DNA of 7,299 bases from NCBI GenBank assembly GCA_043818215.1, contig JBDRGC010000148.1:1-7299 (forward strand), written 5' to 3'. A model generated the notes under the pieces. It worked only from the letters and a program-made list of their open reading frames with translations, ran no database searches and was not told where the DNA came from. The position numbers and the translations under genes are program-made. Shown one piece after another: positions 1 through 5,380 of the stretch (position 1 is its first letter; each line of letters starts with the position of its first letter). Origin of the DNA: JBDRGC01 sp043818215 (GTDB lineage Bacteria; Chloroflexota; Anaerolineae; Anaerolineales; UBA11858).

Positions 1-26
1 AAGACATTTCGCCGGTTGAGCGGTGT

Positions 27-44
27 CCTGAGTTCATCGAAGGG
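27..44. repeat. Short dispersed-repeat-like motif (CCTGAG...TCGAAGG type)
   Basis: The bases CCTGAGTTCATCGAAGGG resemble the CCTGAGC..GTCGAAGG motif that recurs between genes in many environmental bacterial genomes; its reverse strand translates to the familiar junk peptide PFDELRT. Nearby are two short inverted pairs: GACATTTC (3-10) with GAAATGTC (96-103), and CGGTGTC (21-27) with GACACCG (133-139). These hint at a decayed repeat unit over about 1-140. The rest of 1-273 shows no supportable gene: its open frames are arginine-rich and have no recognisable domain. Identification rests on resemblance only. Confidence 0.35.
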
Positions 45-273
45 TAGCCGATGCTTTCCCGGCGTATCGACATCGTGCCCTTTAGGGTAAACCCAGAAAT
101 GTCGCTTTGACCAAGTAATATCGCTTGATTTCGACACCGTACCTGCGTTCGGCGCAAGTGCACAGTGCCTGCATAGGTATACGGGCGACGAAAAACATAT
201 CGCCCACTCAATCAGCGCTTTCAAATCAAATGAAACACACCCCATTGATTTTTGTACGGCAGAAATTCCTGGC

Positions 274-984
274 CTACACTGCAAAGTGGAGTGCCGCGCC
301 CAGGGCCAGGGCAATCTGCGCCAGATGATAGGTTAGCATTATCTTGACACGGGCGTTGGTGATGGGACCCACGAACCGCACCCAGGCATTCATAATGTCG
401 GAAACGCAGAAGAACAAGGCCCCAGCGCTGACCCACAAAGCCGAAGTGTAGTGCCATTGGTCGTCAAGCAGCGTGGTCAGGGCGGAGTAAAGCATAATCG
501 AGATGATCAATGCGTAGATACTGACCGGGATTTTCATGCGGGTATTCCCCGAGGCTTCCATTCCCTGTGCCAGCCGGCGGTAAACACCGGCGCCGGTGAT
601 GAATACCAGAAGCGCAACGAGTGCGCCGGGTAAATAGGTTCCGGGCGGCGGAAATACACCCCCAAAGCCCGCAATGTAGAAGATATGTCCTACCAGAAAA
701 GCCACCAACCCGGGCAGGAAAAATCGCTCTGGCAGCATTAGGAAGACATCTCCTACCAGACAGAAGGCCAGTGCCACTACGAACCACAGCAGAGGGAACG
801 TGCTAATATTTCCCAGCAGTGAGGGCAGATCACTGTAAGTCCACACCCAGGCAATCAGCGACAGCATCATAGCGGGTTTACTGAGATAGATCAACCAGCG
901 GATGCTCTTGTATTCGGCAGCCCATTCGAGGGCCGCGAAGATAAAAGTCAGGAAGAGCAAAATCATCGCAGAGGCGGTAGACAT
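274..984 (-). CDS. Lysoplasmalogenase, YhhN (TMEM86) family membrane protein
   Basis: This 236-residue, very hydrophobic protein has about eight predicted membrane segments. It carries the YhhN-family landmarks in order: a KP pair (36-37), GDVFLMLP (78-85), GHIFYI (99-104), a PVSIYALIISIM helix (153-164), FCVSDIMNAWVRF (192-204) and TYHLAQ (218-223). Characterised family members hydrolyse the vinyl-ether bond of lysoplasmalogens, releasing a fatty aldehyde and a glycerophospho-base, at the membrane. The length is normal for the family and no key motif is missing. The start is supported by GGAG (read on the minus strand, 994-997) nine bases upstream. The upstream region holds a three-stem-loop repeat. 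It appears monocistronic; its downstream neighbour, if any, lies beyond the left edge. Family assignment is firm; the exact substrate is inferred from homologues. Confidence 0.9.
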   Translation of the reverse strand: MSTASAMILLFLTFIFAALEWAAEYKSIRWLIYLSKPAMMLSLIAWVWTYSDLPSLLGNISTFPLLWFVVALAFCLVGDVFLMLPERFFLPGLVAFLVGHIFYIAGFGGVFPPPGTYLPGALVALLVFITGAGVYRRLAQGMEASGNTRMKIPVSIYALIISIMLYSALTTLLDDQWHYTSALWVSAGALFFCVSDIMNAWVRFVGPITNARVKIMLTYHLAQIALALGAALHFAV

Positions 985-1015
985 TTTTCACAACTCCAAT
1001 TTGATCAAGCAAGCA

Positions 1016-1149
1016 CGATGGTTGAAACCATCGTCTGATACCCGAAGTGCGTTGAAACGCACTAAATTCTAAATTCGCACTAATATGAATGACTACAACC
1101 CGTTTCCAACGGGTTTCATGTATCAGACGGCGAATTCATTCGGCGGTTG
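1016..1149 (+). repeat. Three-stem-loop dispersed element, copy 1
   Basis: This copy has three perfect short palindromes in a row. CGATGGTT/AACCATCG lies at 1016-1033, AGTGCGTT/AACGCACT at 1046-1063 and AACCCGTT/AACGGGTT at 1097-1115. GTCTGATAC (1033-1041) is the exact reverse complement of GTATCAGAC (1120-1128), so the second and third hairpins sit inside a closing 9-bp stem, giving a branched fold. The copy ends with CGAATTCATTCGG (1131-1143). Copies 2 and 3 in this window share the order, spacing and orientation. It has no coding capacity. This architecture suits a REP/MITE-like non-autonomous element, possibly moved by a REP-associated (RAYT, IS200-like) transposase elsewhere in the genome; that mover is inferred. 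Confidence 0.85.
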
Positions 1150-1216
1150 AGCTCGGTGCAGATGCTGGCAAATCCTTACAGCTCAATATGTTCAAACAAG
1201 GTAACTACTCAGCCAG

Positions 1217-1310
1217 CCCCCCTAACCCCCCAACTTTGGGGGAACCCCATACTCAGCCCAATTTGAGAGAGAACCCGTGTTGCTCCCCCCAGAGTTGGGG
1301 GGCAGGGGGG
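1217..1310. repeat. C-run/G-run inverted repeat downstream of the orphan gene
   Basis: C6-TAA-C6-AACT (1217-1235) pairs with AGTT-G6-CA-G6 (1293-1310), giving 16 base pairs around a small internal loop and about 57 bases between the arms. Each arm can also fold alone: CCCCC-AACTTT-GGGGG (about 1227-1242) and CCCCCC-AGAGTT-GGGGGG (1285-1302). It lies 45 bases beyond the stop of the minus-strand orphan gene and could act as a transcript-end structure, but no U tract follows. Similar CCCCCTAACCCCCCAA-type repeats are scattered in cyanobacterial and Chloroflexota genomes, so a dispersed repeat is equally likely. Confidence 0.7.
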
Positions 1311-1354
1311 CGCTTCGGGCGTTGTTTAGCCAGATTCATCGTCTGCCTGAGTAA

Positions 1355-2014
1355 TCACCGAATAAGTTCAGATAGCTGCTCAACAAAGTAAGAATCATCA
1401 ATAAGCATCTTCCCCATTCGCATGAGATCGACAACCAAACCAATGATAAAAAGCCTGGAATCCTGATCATCCATATCCTCGAAATTCACCACAGTACTCT
1501 GACGAGGGTTGCCCTTCCAATCTTCTGCTCTGTTCCGATAAATAAATCTCGACTGCACTTGCCCATTAGTATCCGTATACCGCGCAAGCCCATAATATCG
1601 ACTCTCGTCGCGGTTTCTGTTCCACAATGCTGTCAAAGAATATAGCGGAATCGTACGAAAAAGAAAACCCTTTGCTATCACTGCAAATTTTAGCCAATAA
1701 TCATTACCCACACTCAACCGGTCAGCGAGTTTCTCAGCGATTCCAGGCAATTTCTGAGAGTAAATTATCGGCGATAATGGGGTAGCAGGCATCAAAGCGG
1801 CAATGATATCCCTAAAGTTTTCTTCCACAAAAGATAAACACAGCCGGATTGCGTATTCGTCCTCGCCAAAGGCCGTACGGATTAATCCCACAACCCCCTC
1901 TCGAACAGACAGGTTCGTTCCAAGTGGAATGATACCGCTGGTGGGCTGCCAGTATAGATAACGGCTTATCTCTACAAACCAATCAATCAATTTAACTTCT
2001 TCTCGACCTGACAT
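1355..2014 (-). CDS. Hypothetical protein, lower-GC orphan gene
   Basis: I do not recognise this 219-residue protein. It looks soluble, with no signal peptide and no clear membrane segment. It has an amphipathic N-terminal half, a basic, tyrosine- and arginine-rich middle (about 128-165, including WNRNRDESRYYGLARY and FIYRNRAEDW), and a mixed helical C-terminal tail (about 185-219). No catalytic motif stands out. The start is well supported by GAGAGG on the minus strand (2024-2029), nine bases upstream. Base composition differs from the neighbours: 27 of 60 bases are G or C at 1681-1740, against 45 of 60 at 3241-3300 in the TIM-barrel gene. It is bracketed by copies 1 and 2 of the three-stem-loop element, in the same orientation. 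Both points hint at acquisition by transfer. Function is unknown. Confidence 0.75.
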   Translation of the reverse strand: MSGREEVKLIDWFVEISRYLYWQPTSGIIPLGTNLSVREGVVGLIRTAFGEDEYAIRLCLSFVEENFRDIIAALMPATPLSPIIYSQKLPGIAEKLADRLSVGNDYWLKFAVIAKGFLFRTIPLYSLTALWNRNRDESRYYGLARYTDTNGQVQSRFIYRNRAEDWKGNPRQSTVVNFEDMDDQDSRLFIIGLVVDLMRMGKMLIDDSYFVEQLSELIR

Positions 2015-2045
2015 AGGTTTTTTCCTCTCAATTCACAAGATAAAA

Positions 2046-2197
2046 GCGAATTCATTCGTCGGCAAATCCCGATGGTTGAAACCATCGTCTGATACACAAA
2101 GTGCGTTGAAACGCACTAAACTCGCACTAATTATAATGATTATAACCCGTTTCCAACGGATTTCATGTATCAGCCGGCAAATTCATTCACCGGCTTG
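2046..2197 (+). repeat. Three-stem-loop dispersed element, copy 2 (longest)
   Basis: The same three hairpins occur as in copy 1: 2070-2087, 2100-2117 and 2144-2162, the last with one mismatched pair. They are enclosed by GTCTGATAC (2087-2095) and its near-complement GTATCAGCC (2167-2175). This copy also keeps a perfect palindrome TTATAAT-G-ATTATAA (2131-2145) that has decayed in copy 1. It has an AATTCATTC box at both ends: GCGAATTCATTCGTCGGC at 2046-2063, and AAATTCATTCACCGGC near 2179-2194. The paired end boxes suggest this is closest to the full unit. It separates the divergent orphan gene and HD-domain gene and may therefore carry or influence both promoters. Confidence 0.85.
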
Positions 2198-2211
2198 CTT
2201 GCTCTCCATAT

Positions 2212-2217
2212 TATAAT
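2212..2217 (+). promoter_or_regulatory. Candidate -10 box for the HD-nucleotidase/TIM-barrel pair
   Basis: A consensus TATAAT lies 46 bases before the chosen ATG of the HD-domain gene and just outside the end of repeat copy 2. No convincing -35 hexamer sits 16-18 bases upstream: TTGCTT at 2195-2200 is only 11 bases away. The site is therefore weakly supported. It would favour a translation start downstream of about 2224. Confidence 0.3.
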
Positions 2218-2263
2218 GGAGCCCATCCCATTACTTTATTCCTCATTCCAAATTACACCTCCA

Positions 2264-2872
2264 ATGGAAACCAAAGCTCCCAACCCTATTACTCACTTAC
2301 AAGACAAGCAATCTTTCCCCATCATCGCGGCATATTTCGAGTTCGCCCACCTGAAGCAGCTTTACCGCCAGGGCTGGCTGATGCACGGCATCCCGCCGGA
2401 ACGCTGCGAGAGTGTGGCGGAGCATTCCTTTGGGGTGGCGTTGCTGGCCCTGTTTCTGGCGGATGCCCACTTCCCGGTACTCGACACAGGCAAGGTGCTT
2501 CGCATGGCGCTGCTGCACGATATTGGCGAGGTTTACGCGGGTGACATCGTCCCTGGGGCAGGGGTCAGCGCCGGGGAGAAACATCAGCTTGAAACGGAGT
2601 CCGCCTCTCGGGTTTTGGGGAGGCAGCCCCGTGGGAAGGAATATCTGGCCCTGTGGGAAGAATTCGAAGAGGGAGAATCCCCCGAGGCCCAGTTCGTCCG
2701 CCAAATCGACACATTGGAGATGGCCCTGCAAGCCAGCGTCTACGAACACCAAAAGCTGGCCGACTTGGGTGATTTCTACAAATCCGCGGGGAAGGGGTTG
2801 TGGTCCCCGGAATTGCTGGCTATTCTCAGAGAATTGAAAAAACTGCGCTCGAAACCTCCCGCAGATTCATAA
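2264..2872 (+). CDS. HD-domain 5'-(deoxy)nucleotidase, YfbR/HDDC2-like
   Basis: This 202-residue cytoplasmic metalloenzyme belongs to the HD superfamily (HD_3 type). The metal ligands are H54 (in ESVAEHS), the H85-D86 pair (in LLHDIGE) and D149 (in FVRQIDTLEM). E89 and D94 (in YAGDI) match catalytic positions of E. coli YfbR. The tail block LWEEFEEGESPEAQFVRQIDTLEMALQASVYE is strongly HDDC2-like. Characterised relatives remove phosphate from deoxynucleoside monophosphates and serve nucleotide-pool control; the exact substrate here is inferred. The frame is open upstream to an ATG inside the repeat (2165) and another at 2216. I chose 2264 because it gives the usual family length and lies after the TATAAT. 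No Shine-Dalgarno precedes any of the three, so the start is uncertain. The next gene begins 35 bases downstream, so the two are probably co-transcribed. Confidence 0.88.
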   Translation: METKAPNPITHLQDKQSFPIIAAYFEFAHLKQLYRQGWLMHGIPPERCESVAEHSFGVALLALFLADAHFPVLDTGKVLRMALLHDIGEVYAGDIVPGAGVSAGEKHQLETESASRVLGRQPRGKEYLALWEEFEEGESPEAQFVRQIDTLEMALQASVYEHQKLADLGDFYKSAGKGLWSPELLAILRELKKLRSKPPADS

Positions 2873-2895
2873 CCTACGGGAGGCTGAAGAAGACA

Positions 2896-2901
2896 AAGGA
2901 G
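2896..2901 (+). promoter_or_regulatory. Ribosome binding site that fixes the TIM-barrel gene start
   Basis: AAGGAG lies six bases before ATG 2908. The frame is open further upstream to 2800, overlapping the HD gene, but only 2908 has a Shine-Dalgarno. It also begins the protein exactly at the first barrel strand (MRFGIM). Confidence 0.85.
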
Positions 2902-2907
2902 ATAACG

Positions 2908-3831
2908 ATGCGCTTTGGAATCATGTCCGCCCAATTGAATTTGCTGATCCCCGCGGGATTGCCCGCCGAGGAGTTGCTGACCCATATCGCCAAAATCAGC
3001 CACGCCGGCCTGATCCGGGAACTGGCCGGGCGCGGTTTCGACCCCATCGAGTTGAACGGTGACCTGGCAATGCTGCTCCCCCACCTGTACGCGCCGCCGG
3101 TCATCGAGCAGTTGGCGGCGCTCGAAGCTGAGATTGGTGTGTGCTACACCGTCCATCTGCCGCTGTGGTCGATAGAAACTTCCACCCCCCAGGCAGCGGT
3201 GCGAAAAGGCTCGGTGCAGGCCGTGATCGACAGCATCCGGGCCACCCAACCGCTGGAGCCGGAGGCCTACGTGCTGCATGCTACCGGCGCGCTGGCCGCC
3301 GAATTCTACCGCATGAATTTGCCCGATCTGGTAAAAAGCTTCCTTTTGGGACAATTCCAAAACGGCGCCCGCGAGAGCATCCAGACCATCCTGGCCGAGA
3401 CCGGGATTCCCAGCCGCAAGATTGCCATCGAGACTATCGAGTTCCCCTTCGAGATGACTCAGGCTTTGGCAGATGAGCTGGATCTCTCGATTTGTTTCGA
3501 CACCGGACACGTGCTGGTGGGCTTCTCCGGCCCGGTGGATTTTTTCGATGCTTTGGAGCAATGCCTGCCCCGCATCAGCGATATCCACCTGCATGATGGA
3601 CCGTGGCAAGACCCCGAGCAGAATATCGGCTACGGGAAAGACCACCAAGCCCTGGGCAAGGGTGACCTGGACGTGGTGCGCTTGCTTGACCGGTTGAGCG
3701 AAGCAAATTACACCGGCCCGGTGATCTTCGAATTGACCGTAGAAGAAGCTCTGGATTCTCTCGAAGTGATCCGCGCTGTGCGCCCGGAACTGCTTTCGGA
3801 GCGCGTATCCCAGAGAATAGGAACGCACTAA
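2908..3831 (+). CDS. Metal-dependent TIM-barrel enzyme (AP endonuclease 2 superfamily), probable CbiR-like cobamide-remodelling phosphodiesterase
   Basis: This 307-residue protein has the xylose-isomerase-like/AP-endonuclease-2 barrel. Candidate metal and active-site residues fall at strand ends: E48 (PIELN), H83 (YTVHLPL), H124 (YVLHA), E175 (IAIET), D198 and H201 (CFDTGH), H227/H229 (IHLHD), H246 (GKDH) and E275 (IFEL). The superfamily includes sugar epimerases/isomerases, endonuclease IV and CbiR. The YTVHLPL block, the R-x-GS helix, the L-x-P-x-AYVLH strand, the late GKDH and the closing E...SL segment resemble what I remember of CbiR, which cleaves the nucleotide loop of cobamides so a different lower ligand can be installed. 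No other cobalamin gene is visible here, so this is a hypothesis; a generic sugar isomerase/epimerase is the fallback. It follows the HD gene by 35 bases and overlaps the convergent hydrolase by four. Confidence 0.85.
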   Translation: MRFGIMSAQLNLLIPAGLPAEELLTHIAKISHAGLIRELAGRGFDPIELNGDLAMLLPHLYAPPVIEQLAALEAEIGVCYTVHLPLWSIETSTPQAAVRKGSVQAVIDSIRATQPLEPEAYVLHATGALAAEFYRMNLPDLVKSFLLGQFQNGARESIQTILAETGIPSRKIAIETIEFPFEMTQALADELDLSICFDTGHVLVGFSGPVDFFDALEQCLPRISDIHLHDGPWQDPEQNIGYGKDHQALGKGDLDVVRLLDRLSEANYTGPVIFELTVEEALDSLEVIRAVRPELLSERVSQRIGTH

Positions 3832-4334
3832 CTTCCCACCAACGCAGGCCAGTCGATGGCGTGTCCTGTTTTGTACAAGCCGTGGTCGTCATCGACTGCA
3901 TGGAAGGTTAGATTCAGGAATACTTTCTCTGCCAGGGGCTGCACTAAATCCAGCGGGATAACCTCGTCTCGCTCCCCGTGGTACACCACCGTCGGAACGG
4001 ATACCGGTTCCGGCGAGTGGCTGGCGAACTCCGGCCAAACCAGAGCCGGCGCCAGCAGGATGAGTTTCCGCACACGGTCAGGGTGGTGGCAGGTAAACAA
4101 AGCCCCCATCAGACCCCCGAAGCTGGAGCCGATAATGATCCACTGAGGCGGCTCACTCGCGCCGGTTTCAGCCGGGATCAAGATCGCGGTGAGATGCTCC
4201 ATACGCTCCGCGAGCGAGCCGCGGAAATCTGGCGTCAGGATGCCCGTAAAGATGCCGCGGAGCAACCGGGCTTTGACGCCCTGACTACTGCCCTCGAGTC
4301 CGTGGATGAAGATCAATTGGCGGGTGTTGGTCAT
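3828..4334 (-). CDS. Alpha/beta-fold hydrolase, YqiA-like esterase
   Basis: This compact 168-residue serine hydrolase starts at the first core strand (RQLIFIHG, 6-12), whose HG supplies the oxyanion-hole motif. The nucleophile elbow is GSSFGG with S71, followed by LILLAPAL (91-98). The acid is D123 (GERDEVIPL) and the base H151 (VDDDHGL), so the triad is complete. KARLL and PDFRGSLAERMEHL recall the small YqiA/UPF0227-type esterases; there is little or no lid domain. Substrate is unknown; acyl esters are likely. The stop overlaps the convergent TIM-barrel gene's stop by four bases (CTAA). The ATG directly abuts a heptamer array, so its 5' flank is CCAATCCCCAACCCC with no Shine-Dalgarno. Because the first strand begins at residue 6, a much later start is impossible. 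Initiation is therefore probably weak, leaderless or dependent on the repeat. Confidence 0.88.
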   Translation of the reverse strand: MTNTRQLIFIHGLEGSSQGVKARLLRGIFTGILTPDFRGSLAERMEHLTAILIPAETGASEPPQWIIIGSSFGGLMGALFTCHHPDRVRKLILLAPALVWPEFASHSPEPVSVPTVVYHGERDEVIPLDLVQPLAEKVFLNLTFHAVDDDHGLYKTGHAIDWPALVGS

Positions 4335-4446
4335 GGGGTTGGGGATTGGAGATTGGAGATTGGAGATTGGAGATTGGGGATTGGGGGTTGGGGATTGGGT
4401 ATTAGGGATTAGGGACTATGGATCAGGGACCAGGGATTAGGGATCA
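4335..4446 (+). repeat. Heptamer array A1 (GAGATTG / GGGATTA / GGGATCA), 16 units
   Basis: Sixteen consecutive 7-base units run without a length error from the base after the hydrolase start codon. The unit drifts from GGGGTTG and GAGATTG to GGGATTA, GGGACTA, GGGACCA and GGGATCA. The plus strand is G-rich with runs of three to five G, so quadruplex formation is plausible in the middle. It forms the 5' flank of the minus-strand hydrolase gene. Confidence 0.95.
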
Positions 4447-4457
4447 AGGAAACCTTG

Positions 4458-4547
4458 CCCCCAGTCCCAGTCCCTAGTCCCCAGTCCCTAGTCCCTAGTC
4501 CCTAGTCCCTAGTCCCTGGTCCCTGGTCACTGGTCACTGGTGACTAG
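4458..4547 (+). repeat. Heptamer array A2 (TCCCTAG / TCCCTGG / TCACTGG)
   Basis: Eleven exact-length units occupy 4471-4547, preceded by an imperfect CCCCCAGTCCCAG (4458-4470). Reverse-complemented, the units read CTAGGGA and CCAGGGA, matching the GGGACTA and GGGACCA units of array A1. The two arrays therefore form an imperfect inverted pair with only about 11 bases between them, able to extrude as a long hairpin. Confidence 0.95.
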
Positions 4548-4583
4548 ACCCCATTCTATACGGGTTGACATGGGAGTCAAACT

Positions 4584-4651
4584 GATTTCGATGATTATAA
4601 CCCGTTTCCAACGGGTTTCACGTATCAGACGGCGAATTCATTCATCGGCTT
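4584..4651 (+). repeat. Three-stem-loop dispersed element, copy 3 (right half only)
   Basis: This partial copy keeps only the right-hand part of the unit: GATGATTATAA, the perfect AACCCGTT-TCC-AACGGGTT hairpin (4599-4617), GTATCAGAC (4622-4630) and the GCGAATTCATTCATCGGCTT end. The two left hairpins are absent, replaced by unrelated sequence. It has the same orientation as copies 1 and 2. Confidence 0.8.
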
Positions 4652-4659
4652 GGTATAAT
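4651..4659 (+). promoter_or_regulatory. Candidate extended -10 promoter for the FN3/HprK genes
   Basis: TGGTATAAT fits an extended -10 element (TGN-TATAAT) immediately after repeat copy 3; no -35 is recognisable, as is usual for extended -10 promoters. It is the best promoter-like sequence before the FN3-like gene, but would give a leader of about 235 bases containing arrays B1 and B2 and two hairpins. Confidence 0.4.
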
Positions 4660-4697
4660 ACGGGGCGGAGTTACAAAAACCAATTGCAACGCAAGAC

Positions 4698-4739
4698 GTG
4701 AAATGTGAGATGTGACGAGTGAAACGTGAAGCGTAAAGT
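4698..4739 (+). repeat. Heptamer array B1 (GTGAAAC-type), 6 units
   Basis: The units GTGAAAT, GTGAGAT, GTGACGA, GTGAAAC, GTGAAGC and GTAAAGT follow one another with exact 7-base spacing. They are degenerate in sequence but not in length. GTGAAGC is the complement of the GCTTCAC string in array B2. Confidence 0.85.
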
Positions 4740-4767
4740 CTCAGTTGAAAAAGCATCACGCCCCACC

Positions 4768-4823
4768 CTCCACTCTTCACCCTCCACGCTCCACCCTCCA
4801 CCTTCCACGCTCCACGCTTCACT
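4768..4823 (+). repeat. Heptamer array B2 (CTCCACC / CTCCACG), 8 units
   Basis: Eight exact-length, pyrimidine-rich units (CTCCACT, CTTCACC, CTCCACG, CTCCACC twice, TTCCACG, CTCCACG, CTTCACT) lie in the leader of the FN3-like gene. They can be read as an upstream in-frame extension of that gene giving repeated STLH peptides, which I judge not to be protein. Confidence 0.9.
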
Positions 4824-4836
4824 CATATCGTCCCGA

Positions 4837-4873
4837 CACTTGCACCGTAACGCAAGTGCAGGTGTGTTCCTGC
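4837..4873 (+). promoter_or_regulatory. Two adjacent, competing leader hairpins before the FN3-like gene
   Basis: CACTTGC (4837-4843) pairs perfectly with GCAAGTG (4852-4858) around an 8-base loop. GCAGG (4858-4862) pairs with CCTGC (4869-4873). They share base 4858, so they compete at the junction. They end about 27 bases before the start codon and 15 bases before the AAGAGG ribosome site (4889-4894). A role in translation or transcript stability is possible; no known riboswitch class is recognised. Confidence 0.4.
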
Positions 4874-4900
4874 GGGATCACGCATCACAAGAGGCAAACA

Positions 4901-5380
4901 ATGAGTAAAATAAATCCGATACTGACACGTAGATTGGCATGGCTATTATGCTCTGGGCTGGCTCTGGCTGGGTTGATCATTGGCATTCGAGCGATCACGA
5001 ATTTCAACAAGGCCGCGATCACCATCGAATGGGCCACAGAGAGTGAACTTGATACTGTTGGATTCAACCTGCTGCGTGGCGAAACCGAAGATGGGCCATT
5101 CGAGCAAATCAACGCGCAAATCATTCCTTCGTCACCCGATCCGCTCACCGGGGGGGAATATTCCTTTAACGACCCGGATGTGGAATCCGGGCAAACATAC
5201 TACTATATGCTGGAAGAAATCGAGGCCAGCGGTGGAACCAACCAGCACGGGCCGATCATCCAGGTGGCCACCAATACTTCCAAAGTGAATCTTCTCCTGG
5301 CAGTGGTGTTGCTCGGCAGCGCTGGTTTTTACACCTGGCTCCTGCTGACCACACACGAGCAACACAACGAAGAGGCGTAA
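4901..5380 (+). CDS. Membrane-anchored FN3-like domain protein
   Basis: This 159-residue protein has three parts: a hydrophobic anchor (about 12-32, after a basic RRLAW start), a single fibronectin-III-like beta domain (about 37-123) and a second membrane helix (about 129-150) with a short acidic tail. The FN3-like assignment comes from IEWATESELDTVGFNLLRGETEDGPFEQIN followed by YSFNDPDVESGQTYYYMLEEIEASG. This is the layout of W-x-T-x-SE-x-x-x-x-GFN-x-R repeats found in surface proteins, where the domain usually mediates binding. Two helices would put the domain outside the cell with both ends inside. The start is chosen at AAGAGG plus six bases; the frame is open back to 4745, but that stretch is array B2. 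Its stop overlaps the next gene's start (TAATG), so the two are coupled. Specific role unknown. Confidence 0.8.
   Translation: MSKINPILTRRLAWLLCSGLALAGLIIGIRAITNFNKAAITIEWATESELDTVGFNLLRGETEDGPFEQINAQIIPSSPDPLTGGEYSFNDPDVESGQTYYYMLEEIEASGGTNQHGPIIQVATNTSKVNLLLAVVLLGSAGFYTWLLLTTHEQHNEEA

Noticed and set aside
125..328. Plus-strand 67-codon open frame near the left end
   Set aside because: It overlaps the end of the lysoplasmalogenase gene, has no ribosome site and no domain, and its composition is non-coding-like.
1089..1391. Plus-strand 100-codon open frame
   Set aside because: It runs through the stem-loop element and the C/G inverted repeat and has no protein-like features.
1016..2197. 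Composite transposon carrying the orphan gene
   Set aside because: The flanking elements have no transposase and no visible target-site duplication; only passive recombination between direct repeats can be proposed.
2165..2263. HD-domain gene start at 2165 or 2216
   Set aside because: 2165 lies within the repeat element and 2216 overlaps the TATAAT; neither has a ribosome site and the extra residues do not belong to the family. The choice of 2264 remains uncertain.
2776..3828. A 350-codon open frame on the minus strand
   Set aside because: It is antisense to the well-supported TIM-barrel gene, is rich in Q, H and G without a recognisable domain, and arises from codon bias on the opposite strand.
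4745..4900. Upstream extension of the FN3-like protein to an ATG at 4745
   Set aside because: The extension encodes STLHPP-type repeats from array B2 and lacks a Shine-Dalgarno; ATG 4901 has AAGAGG at good spacing and starts a normal membrane anchor.
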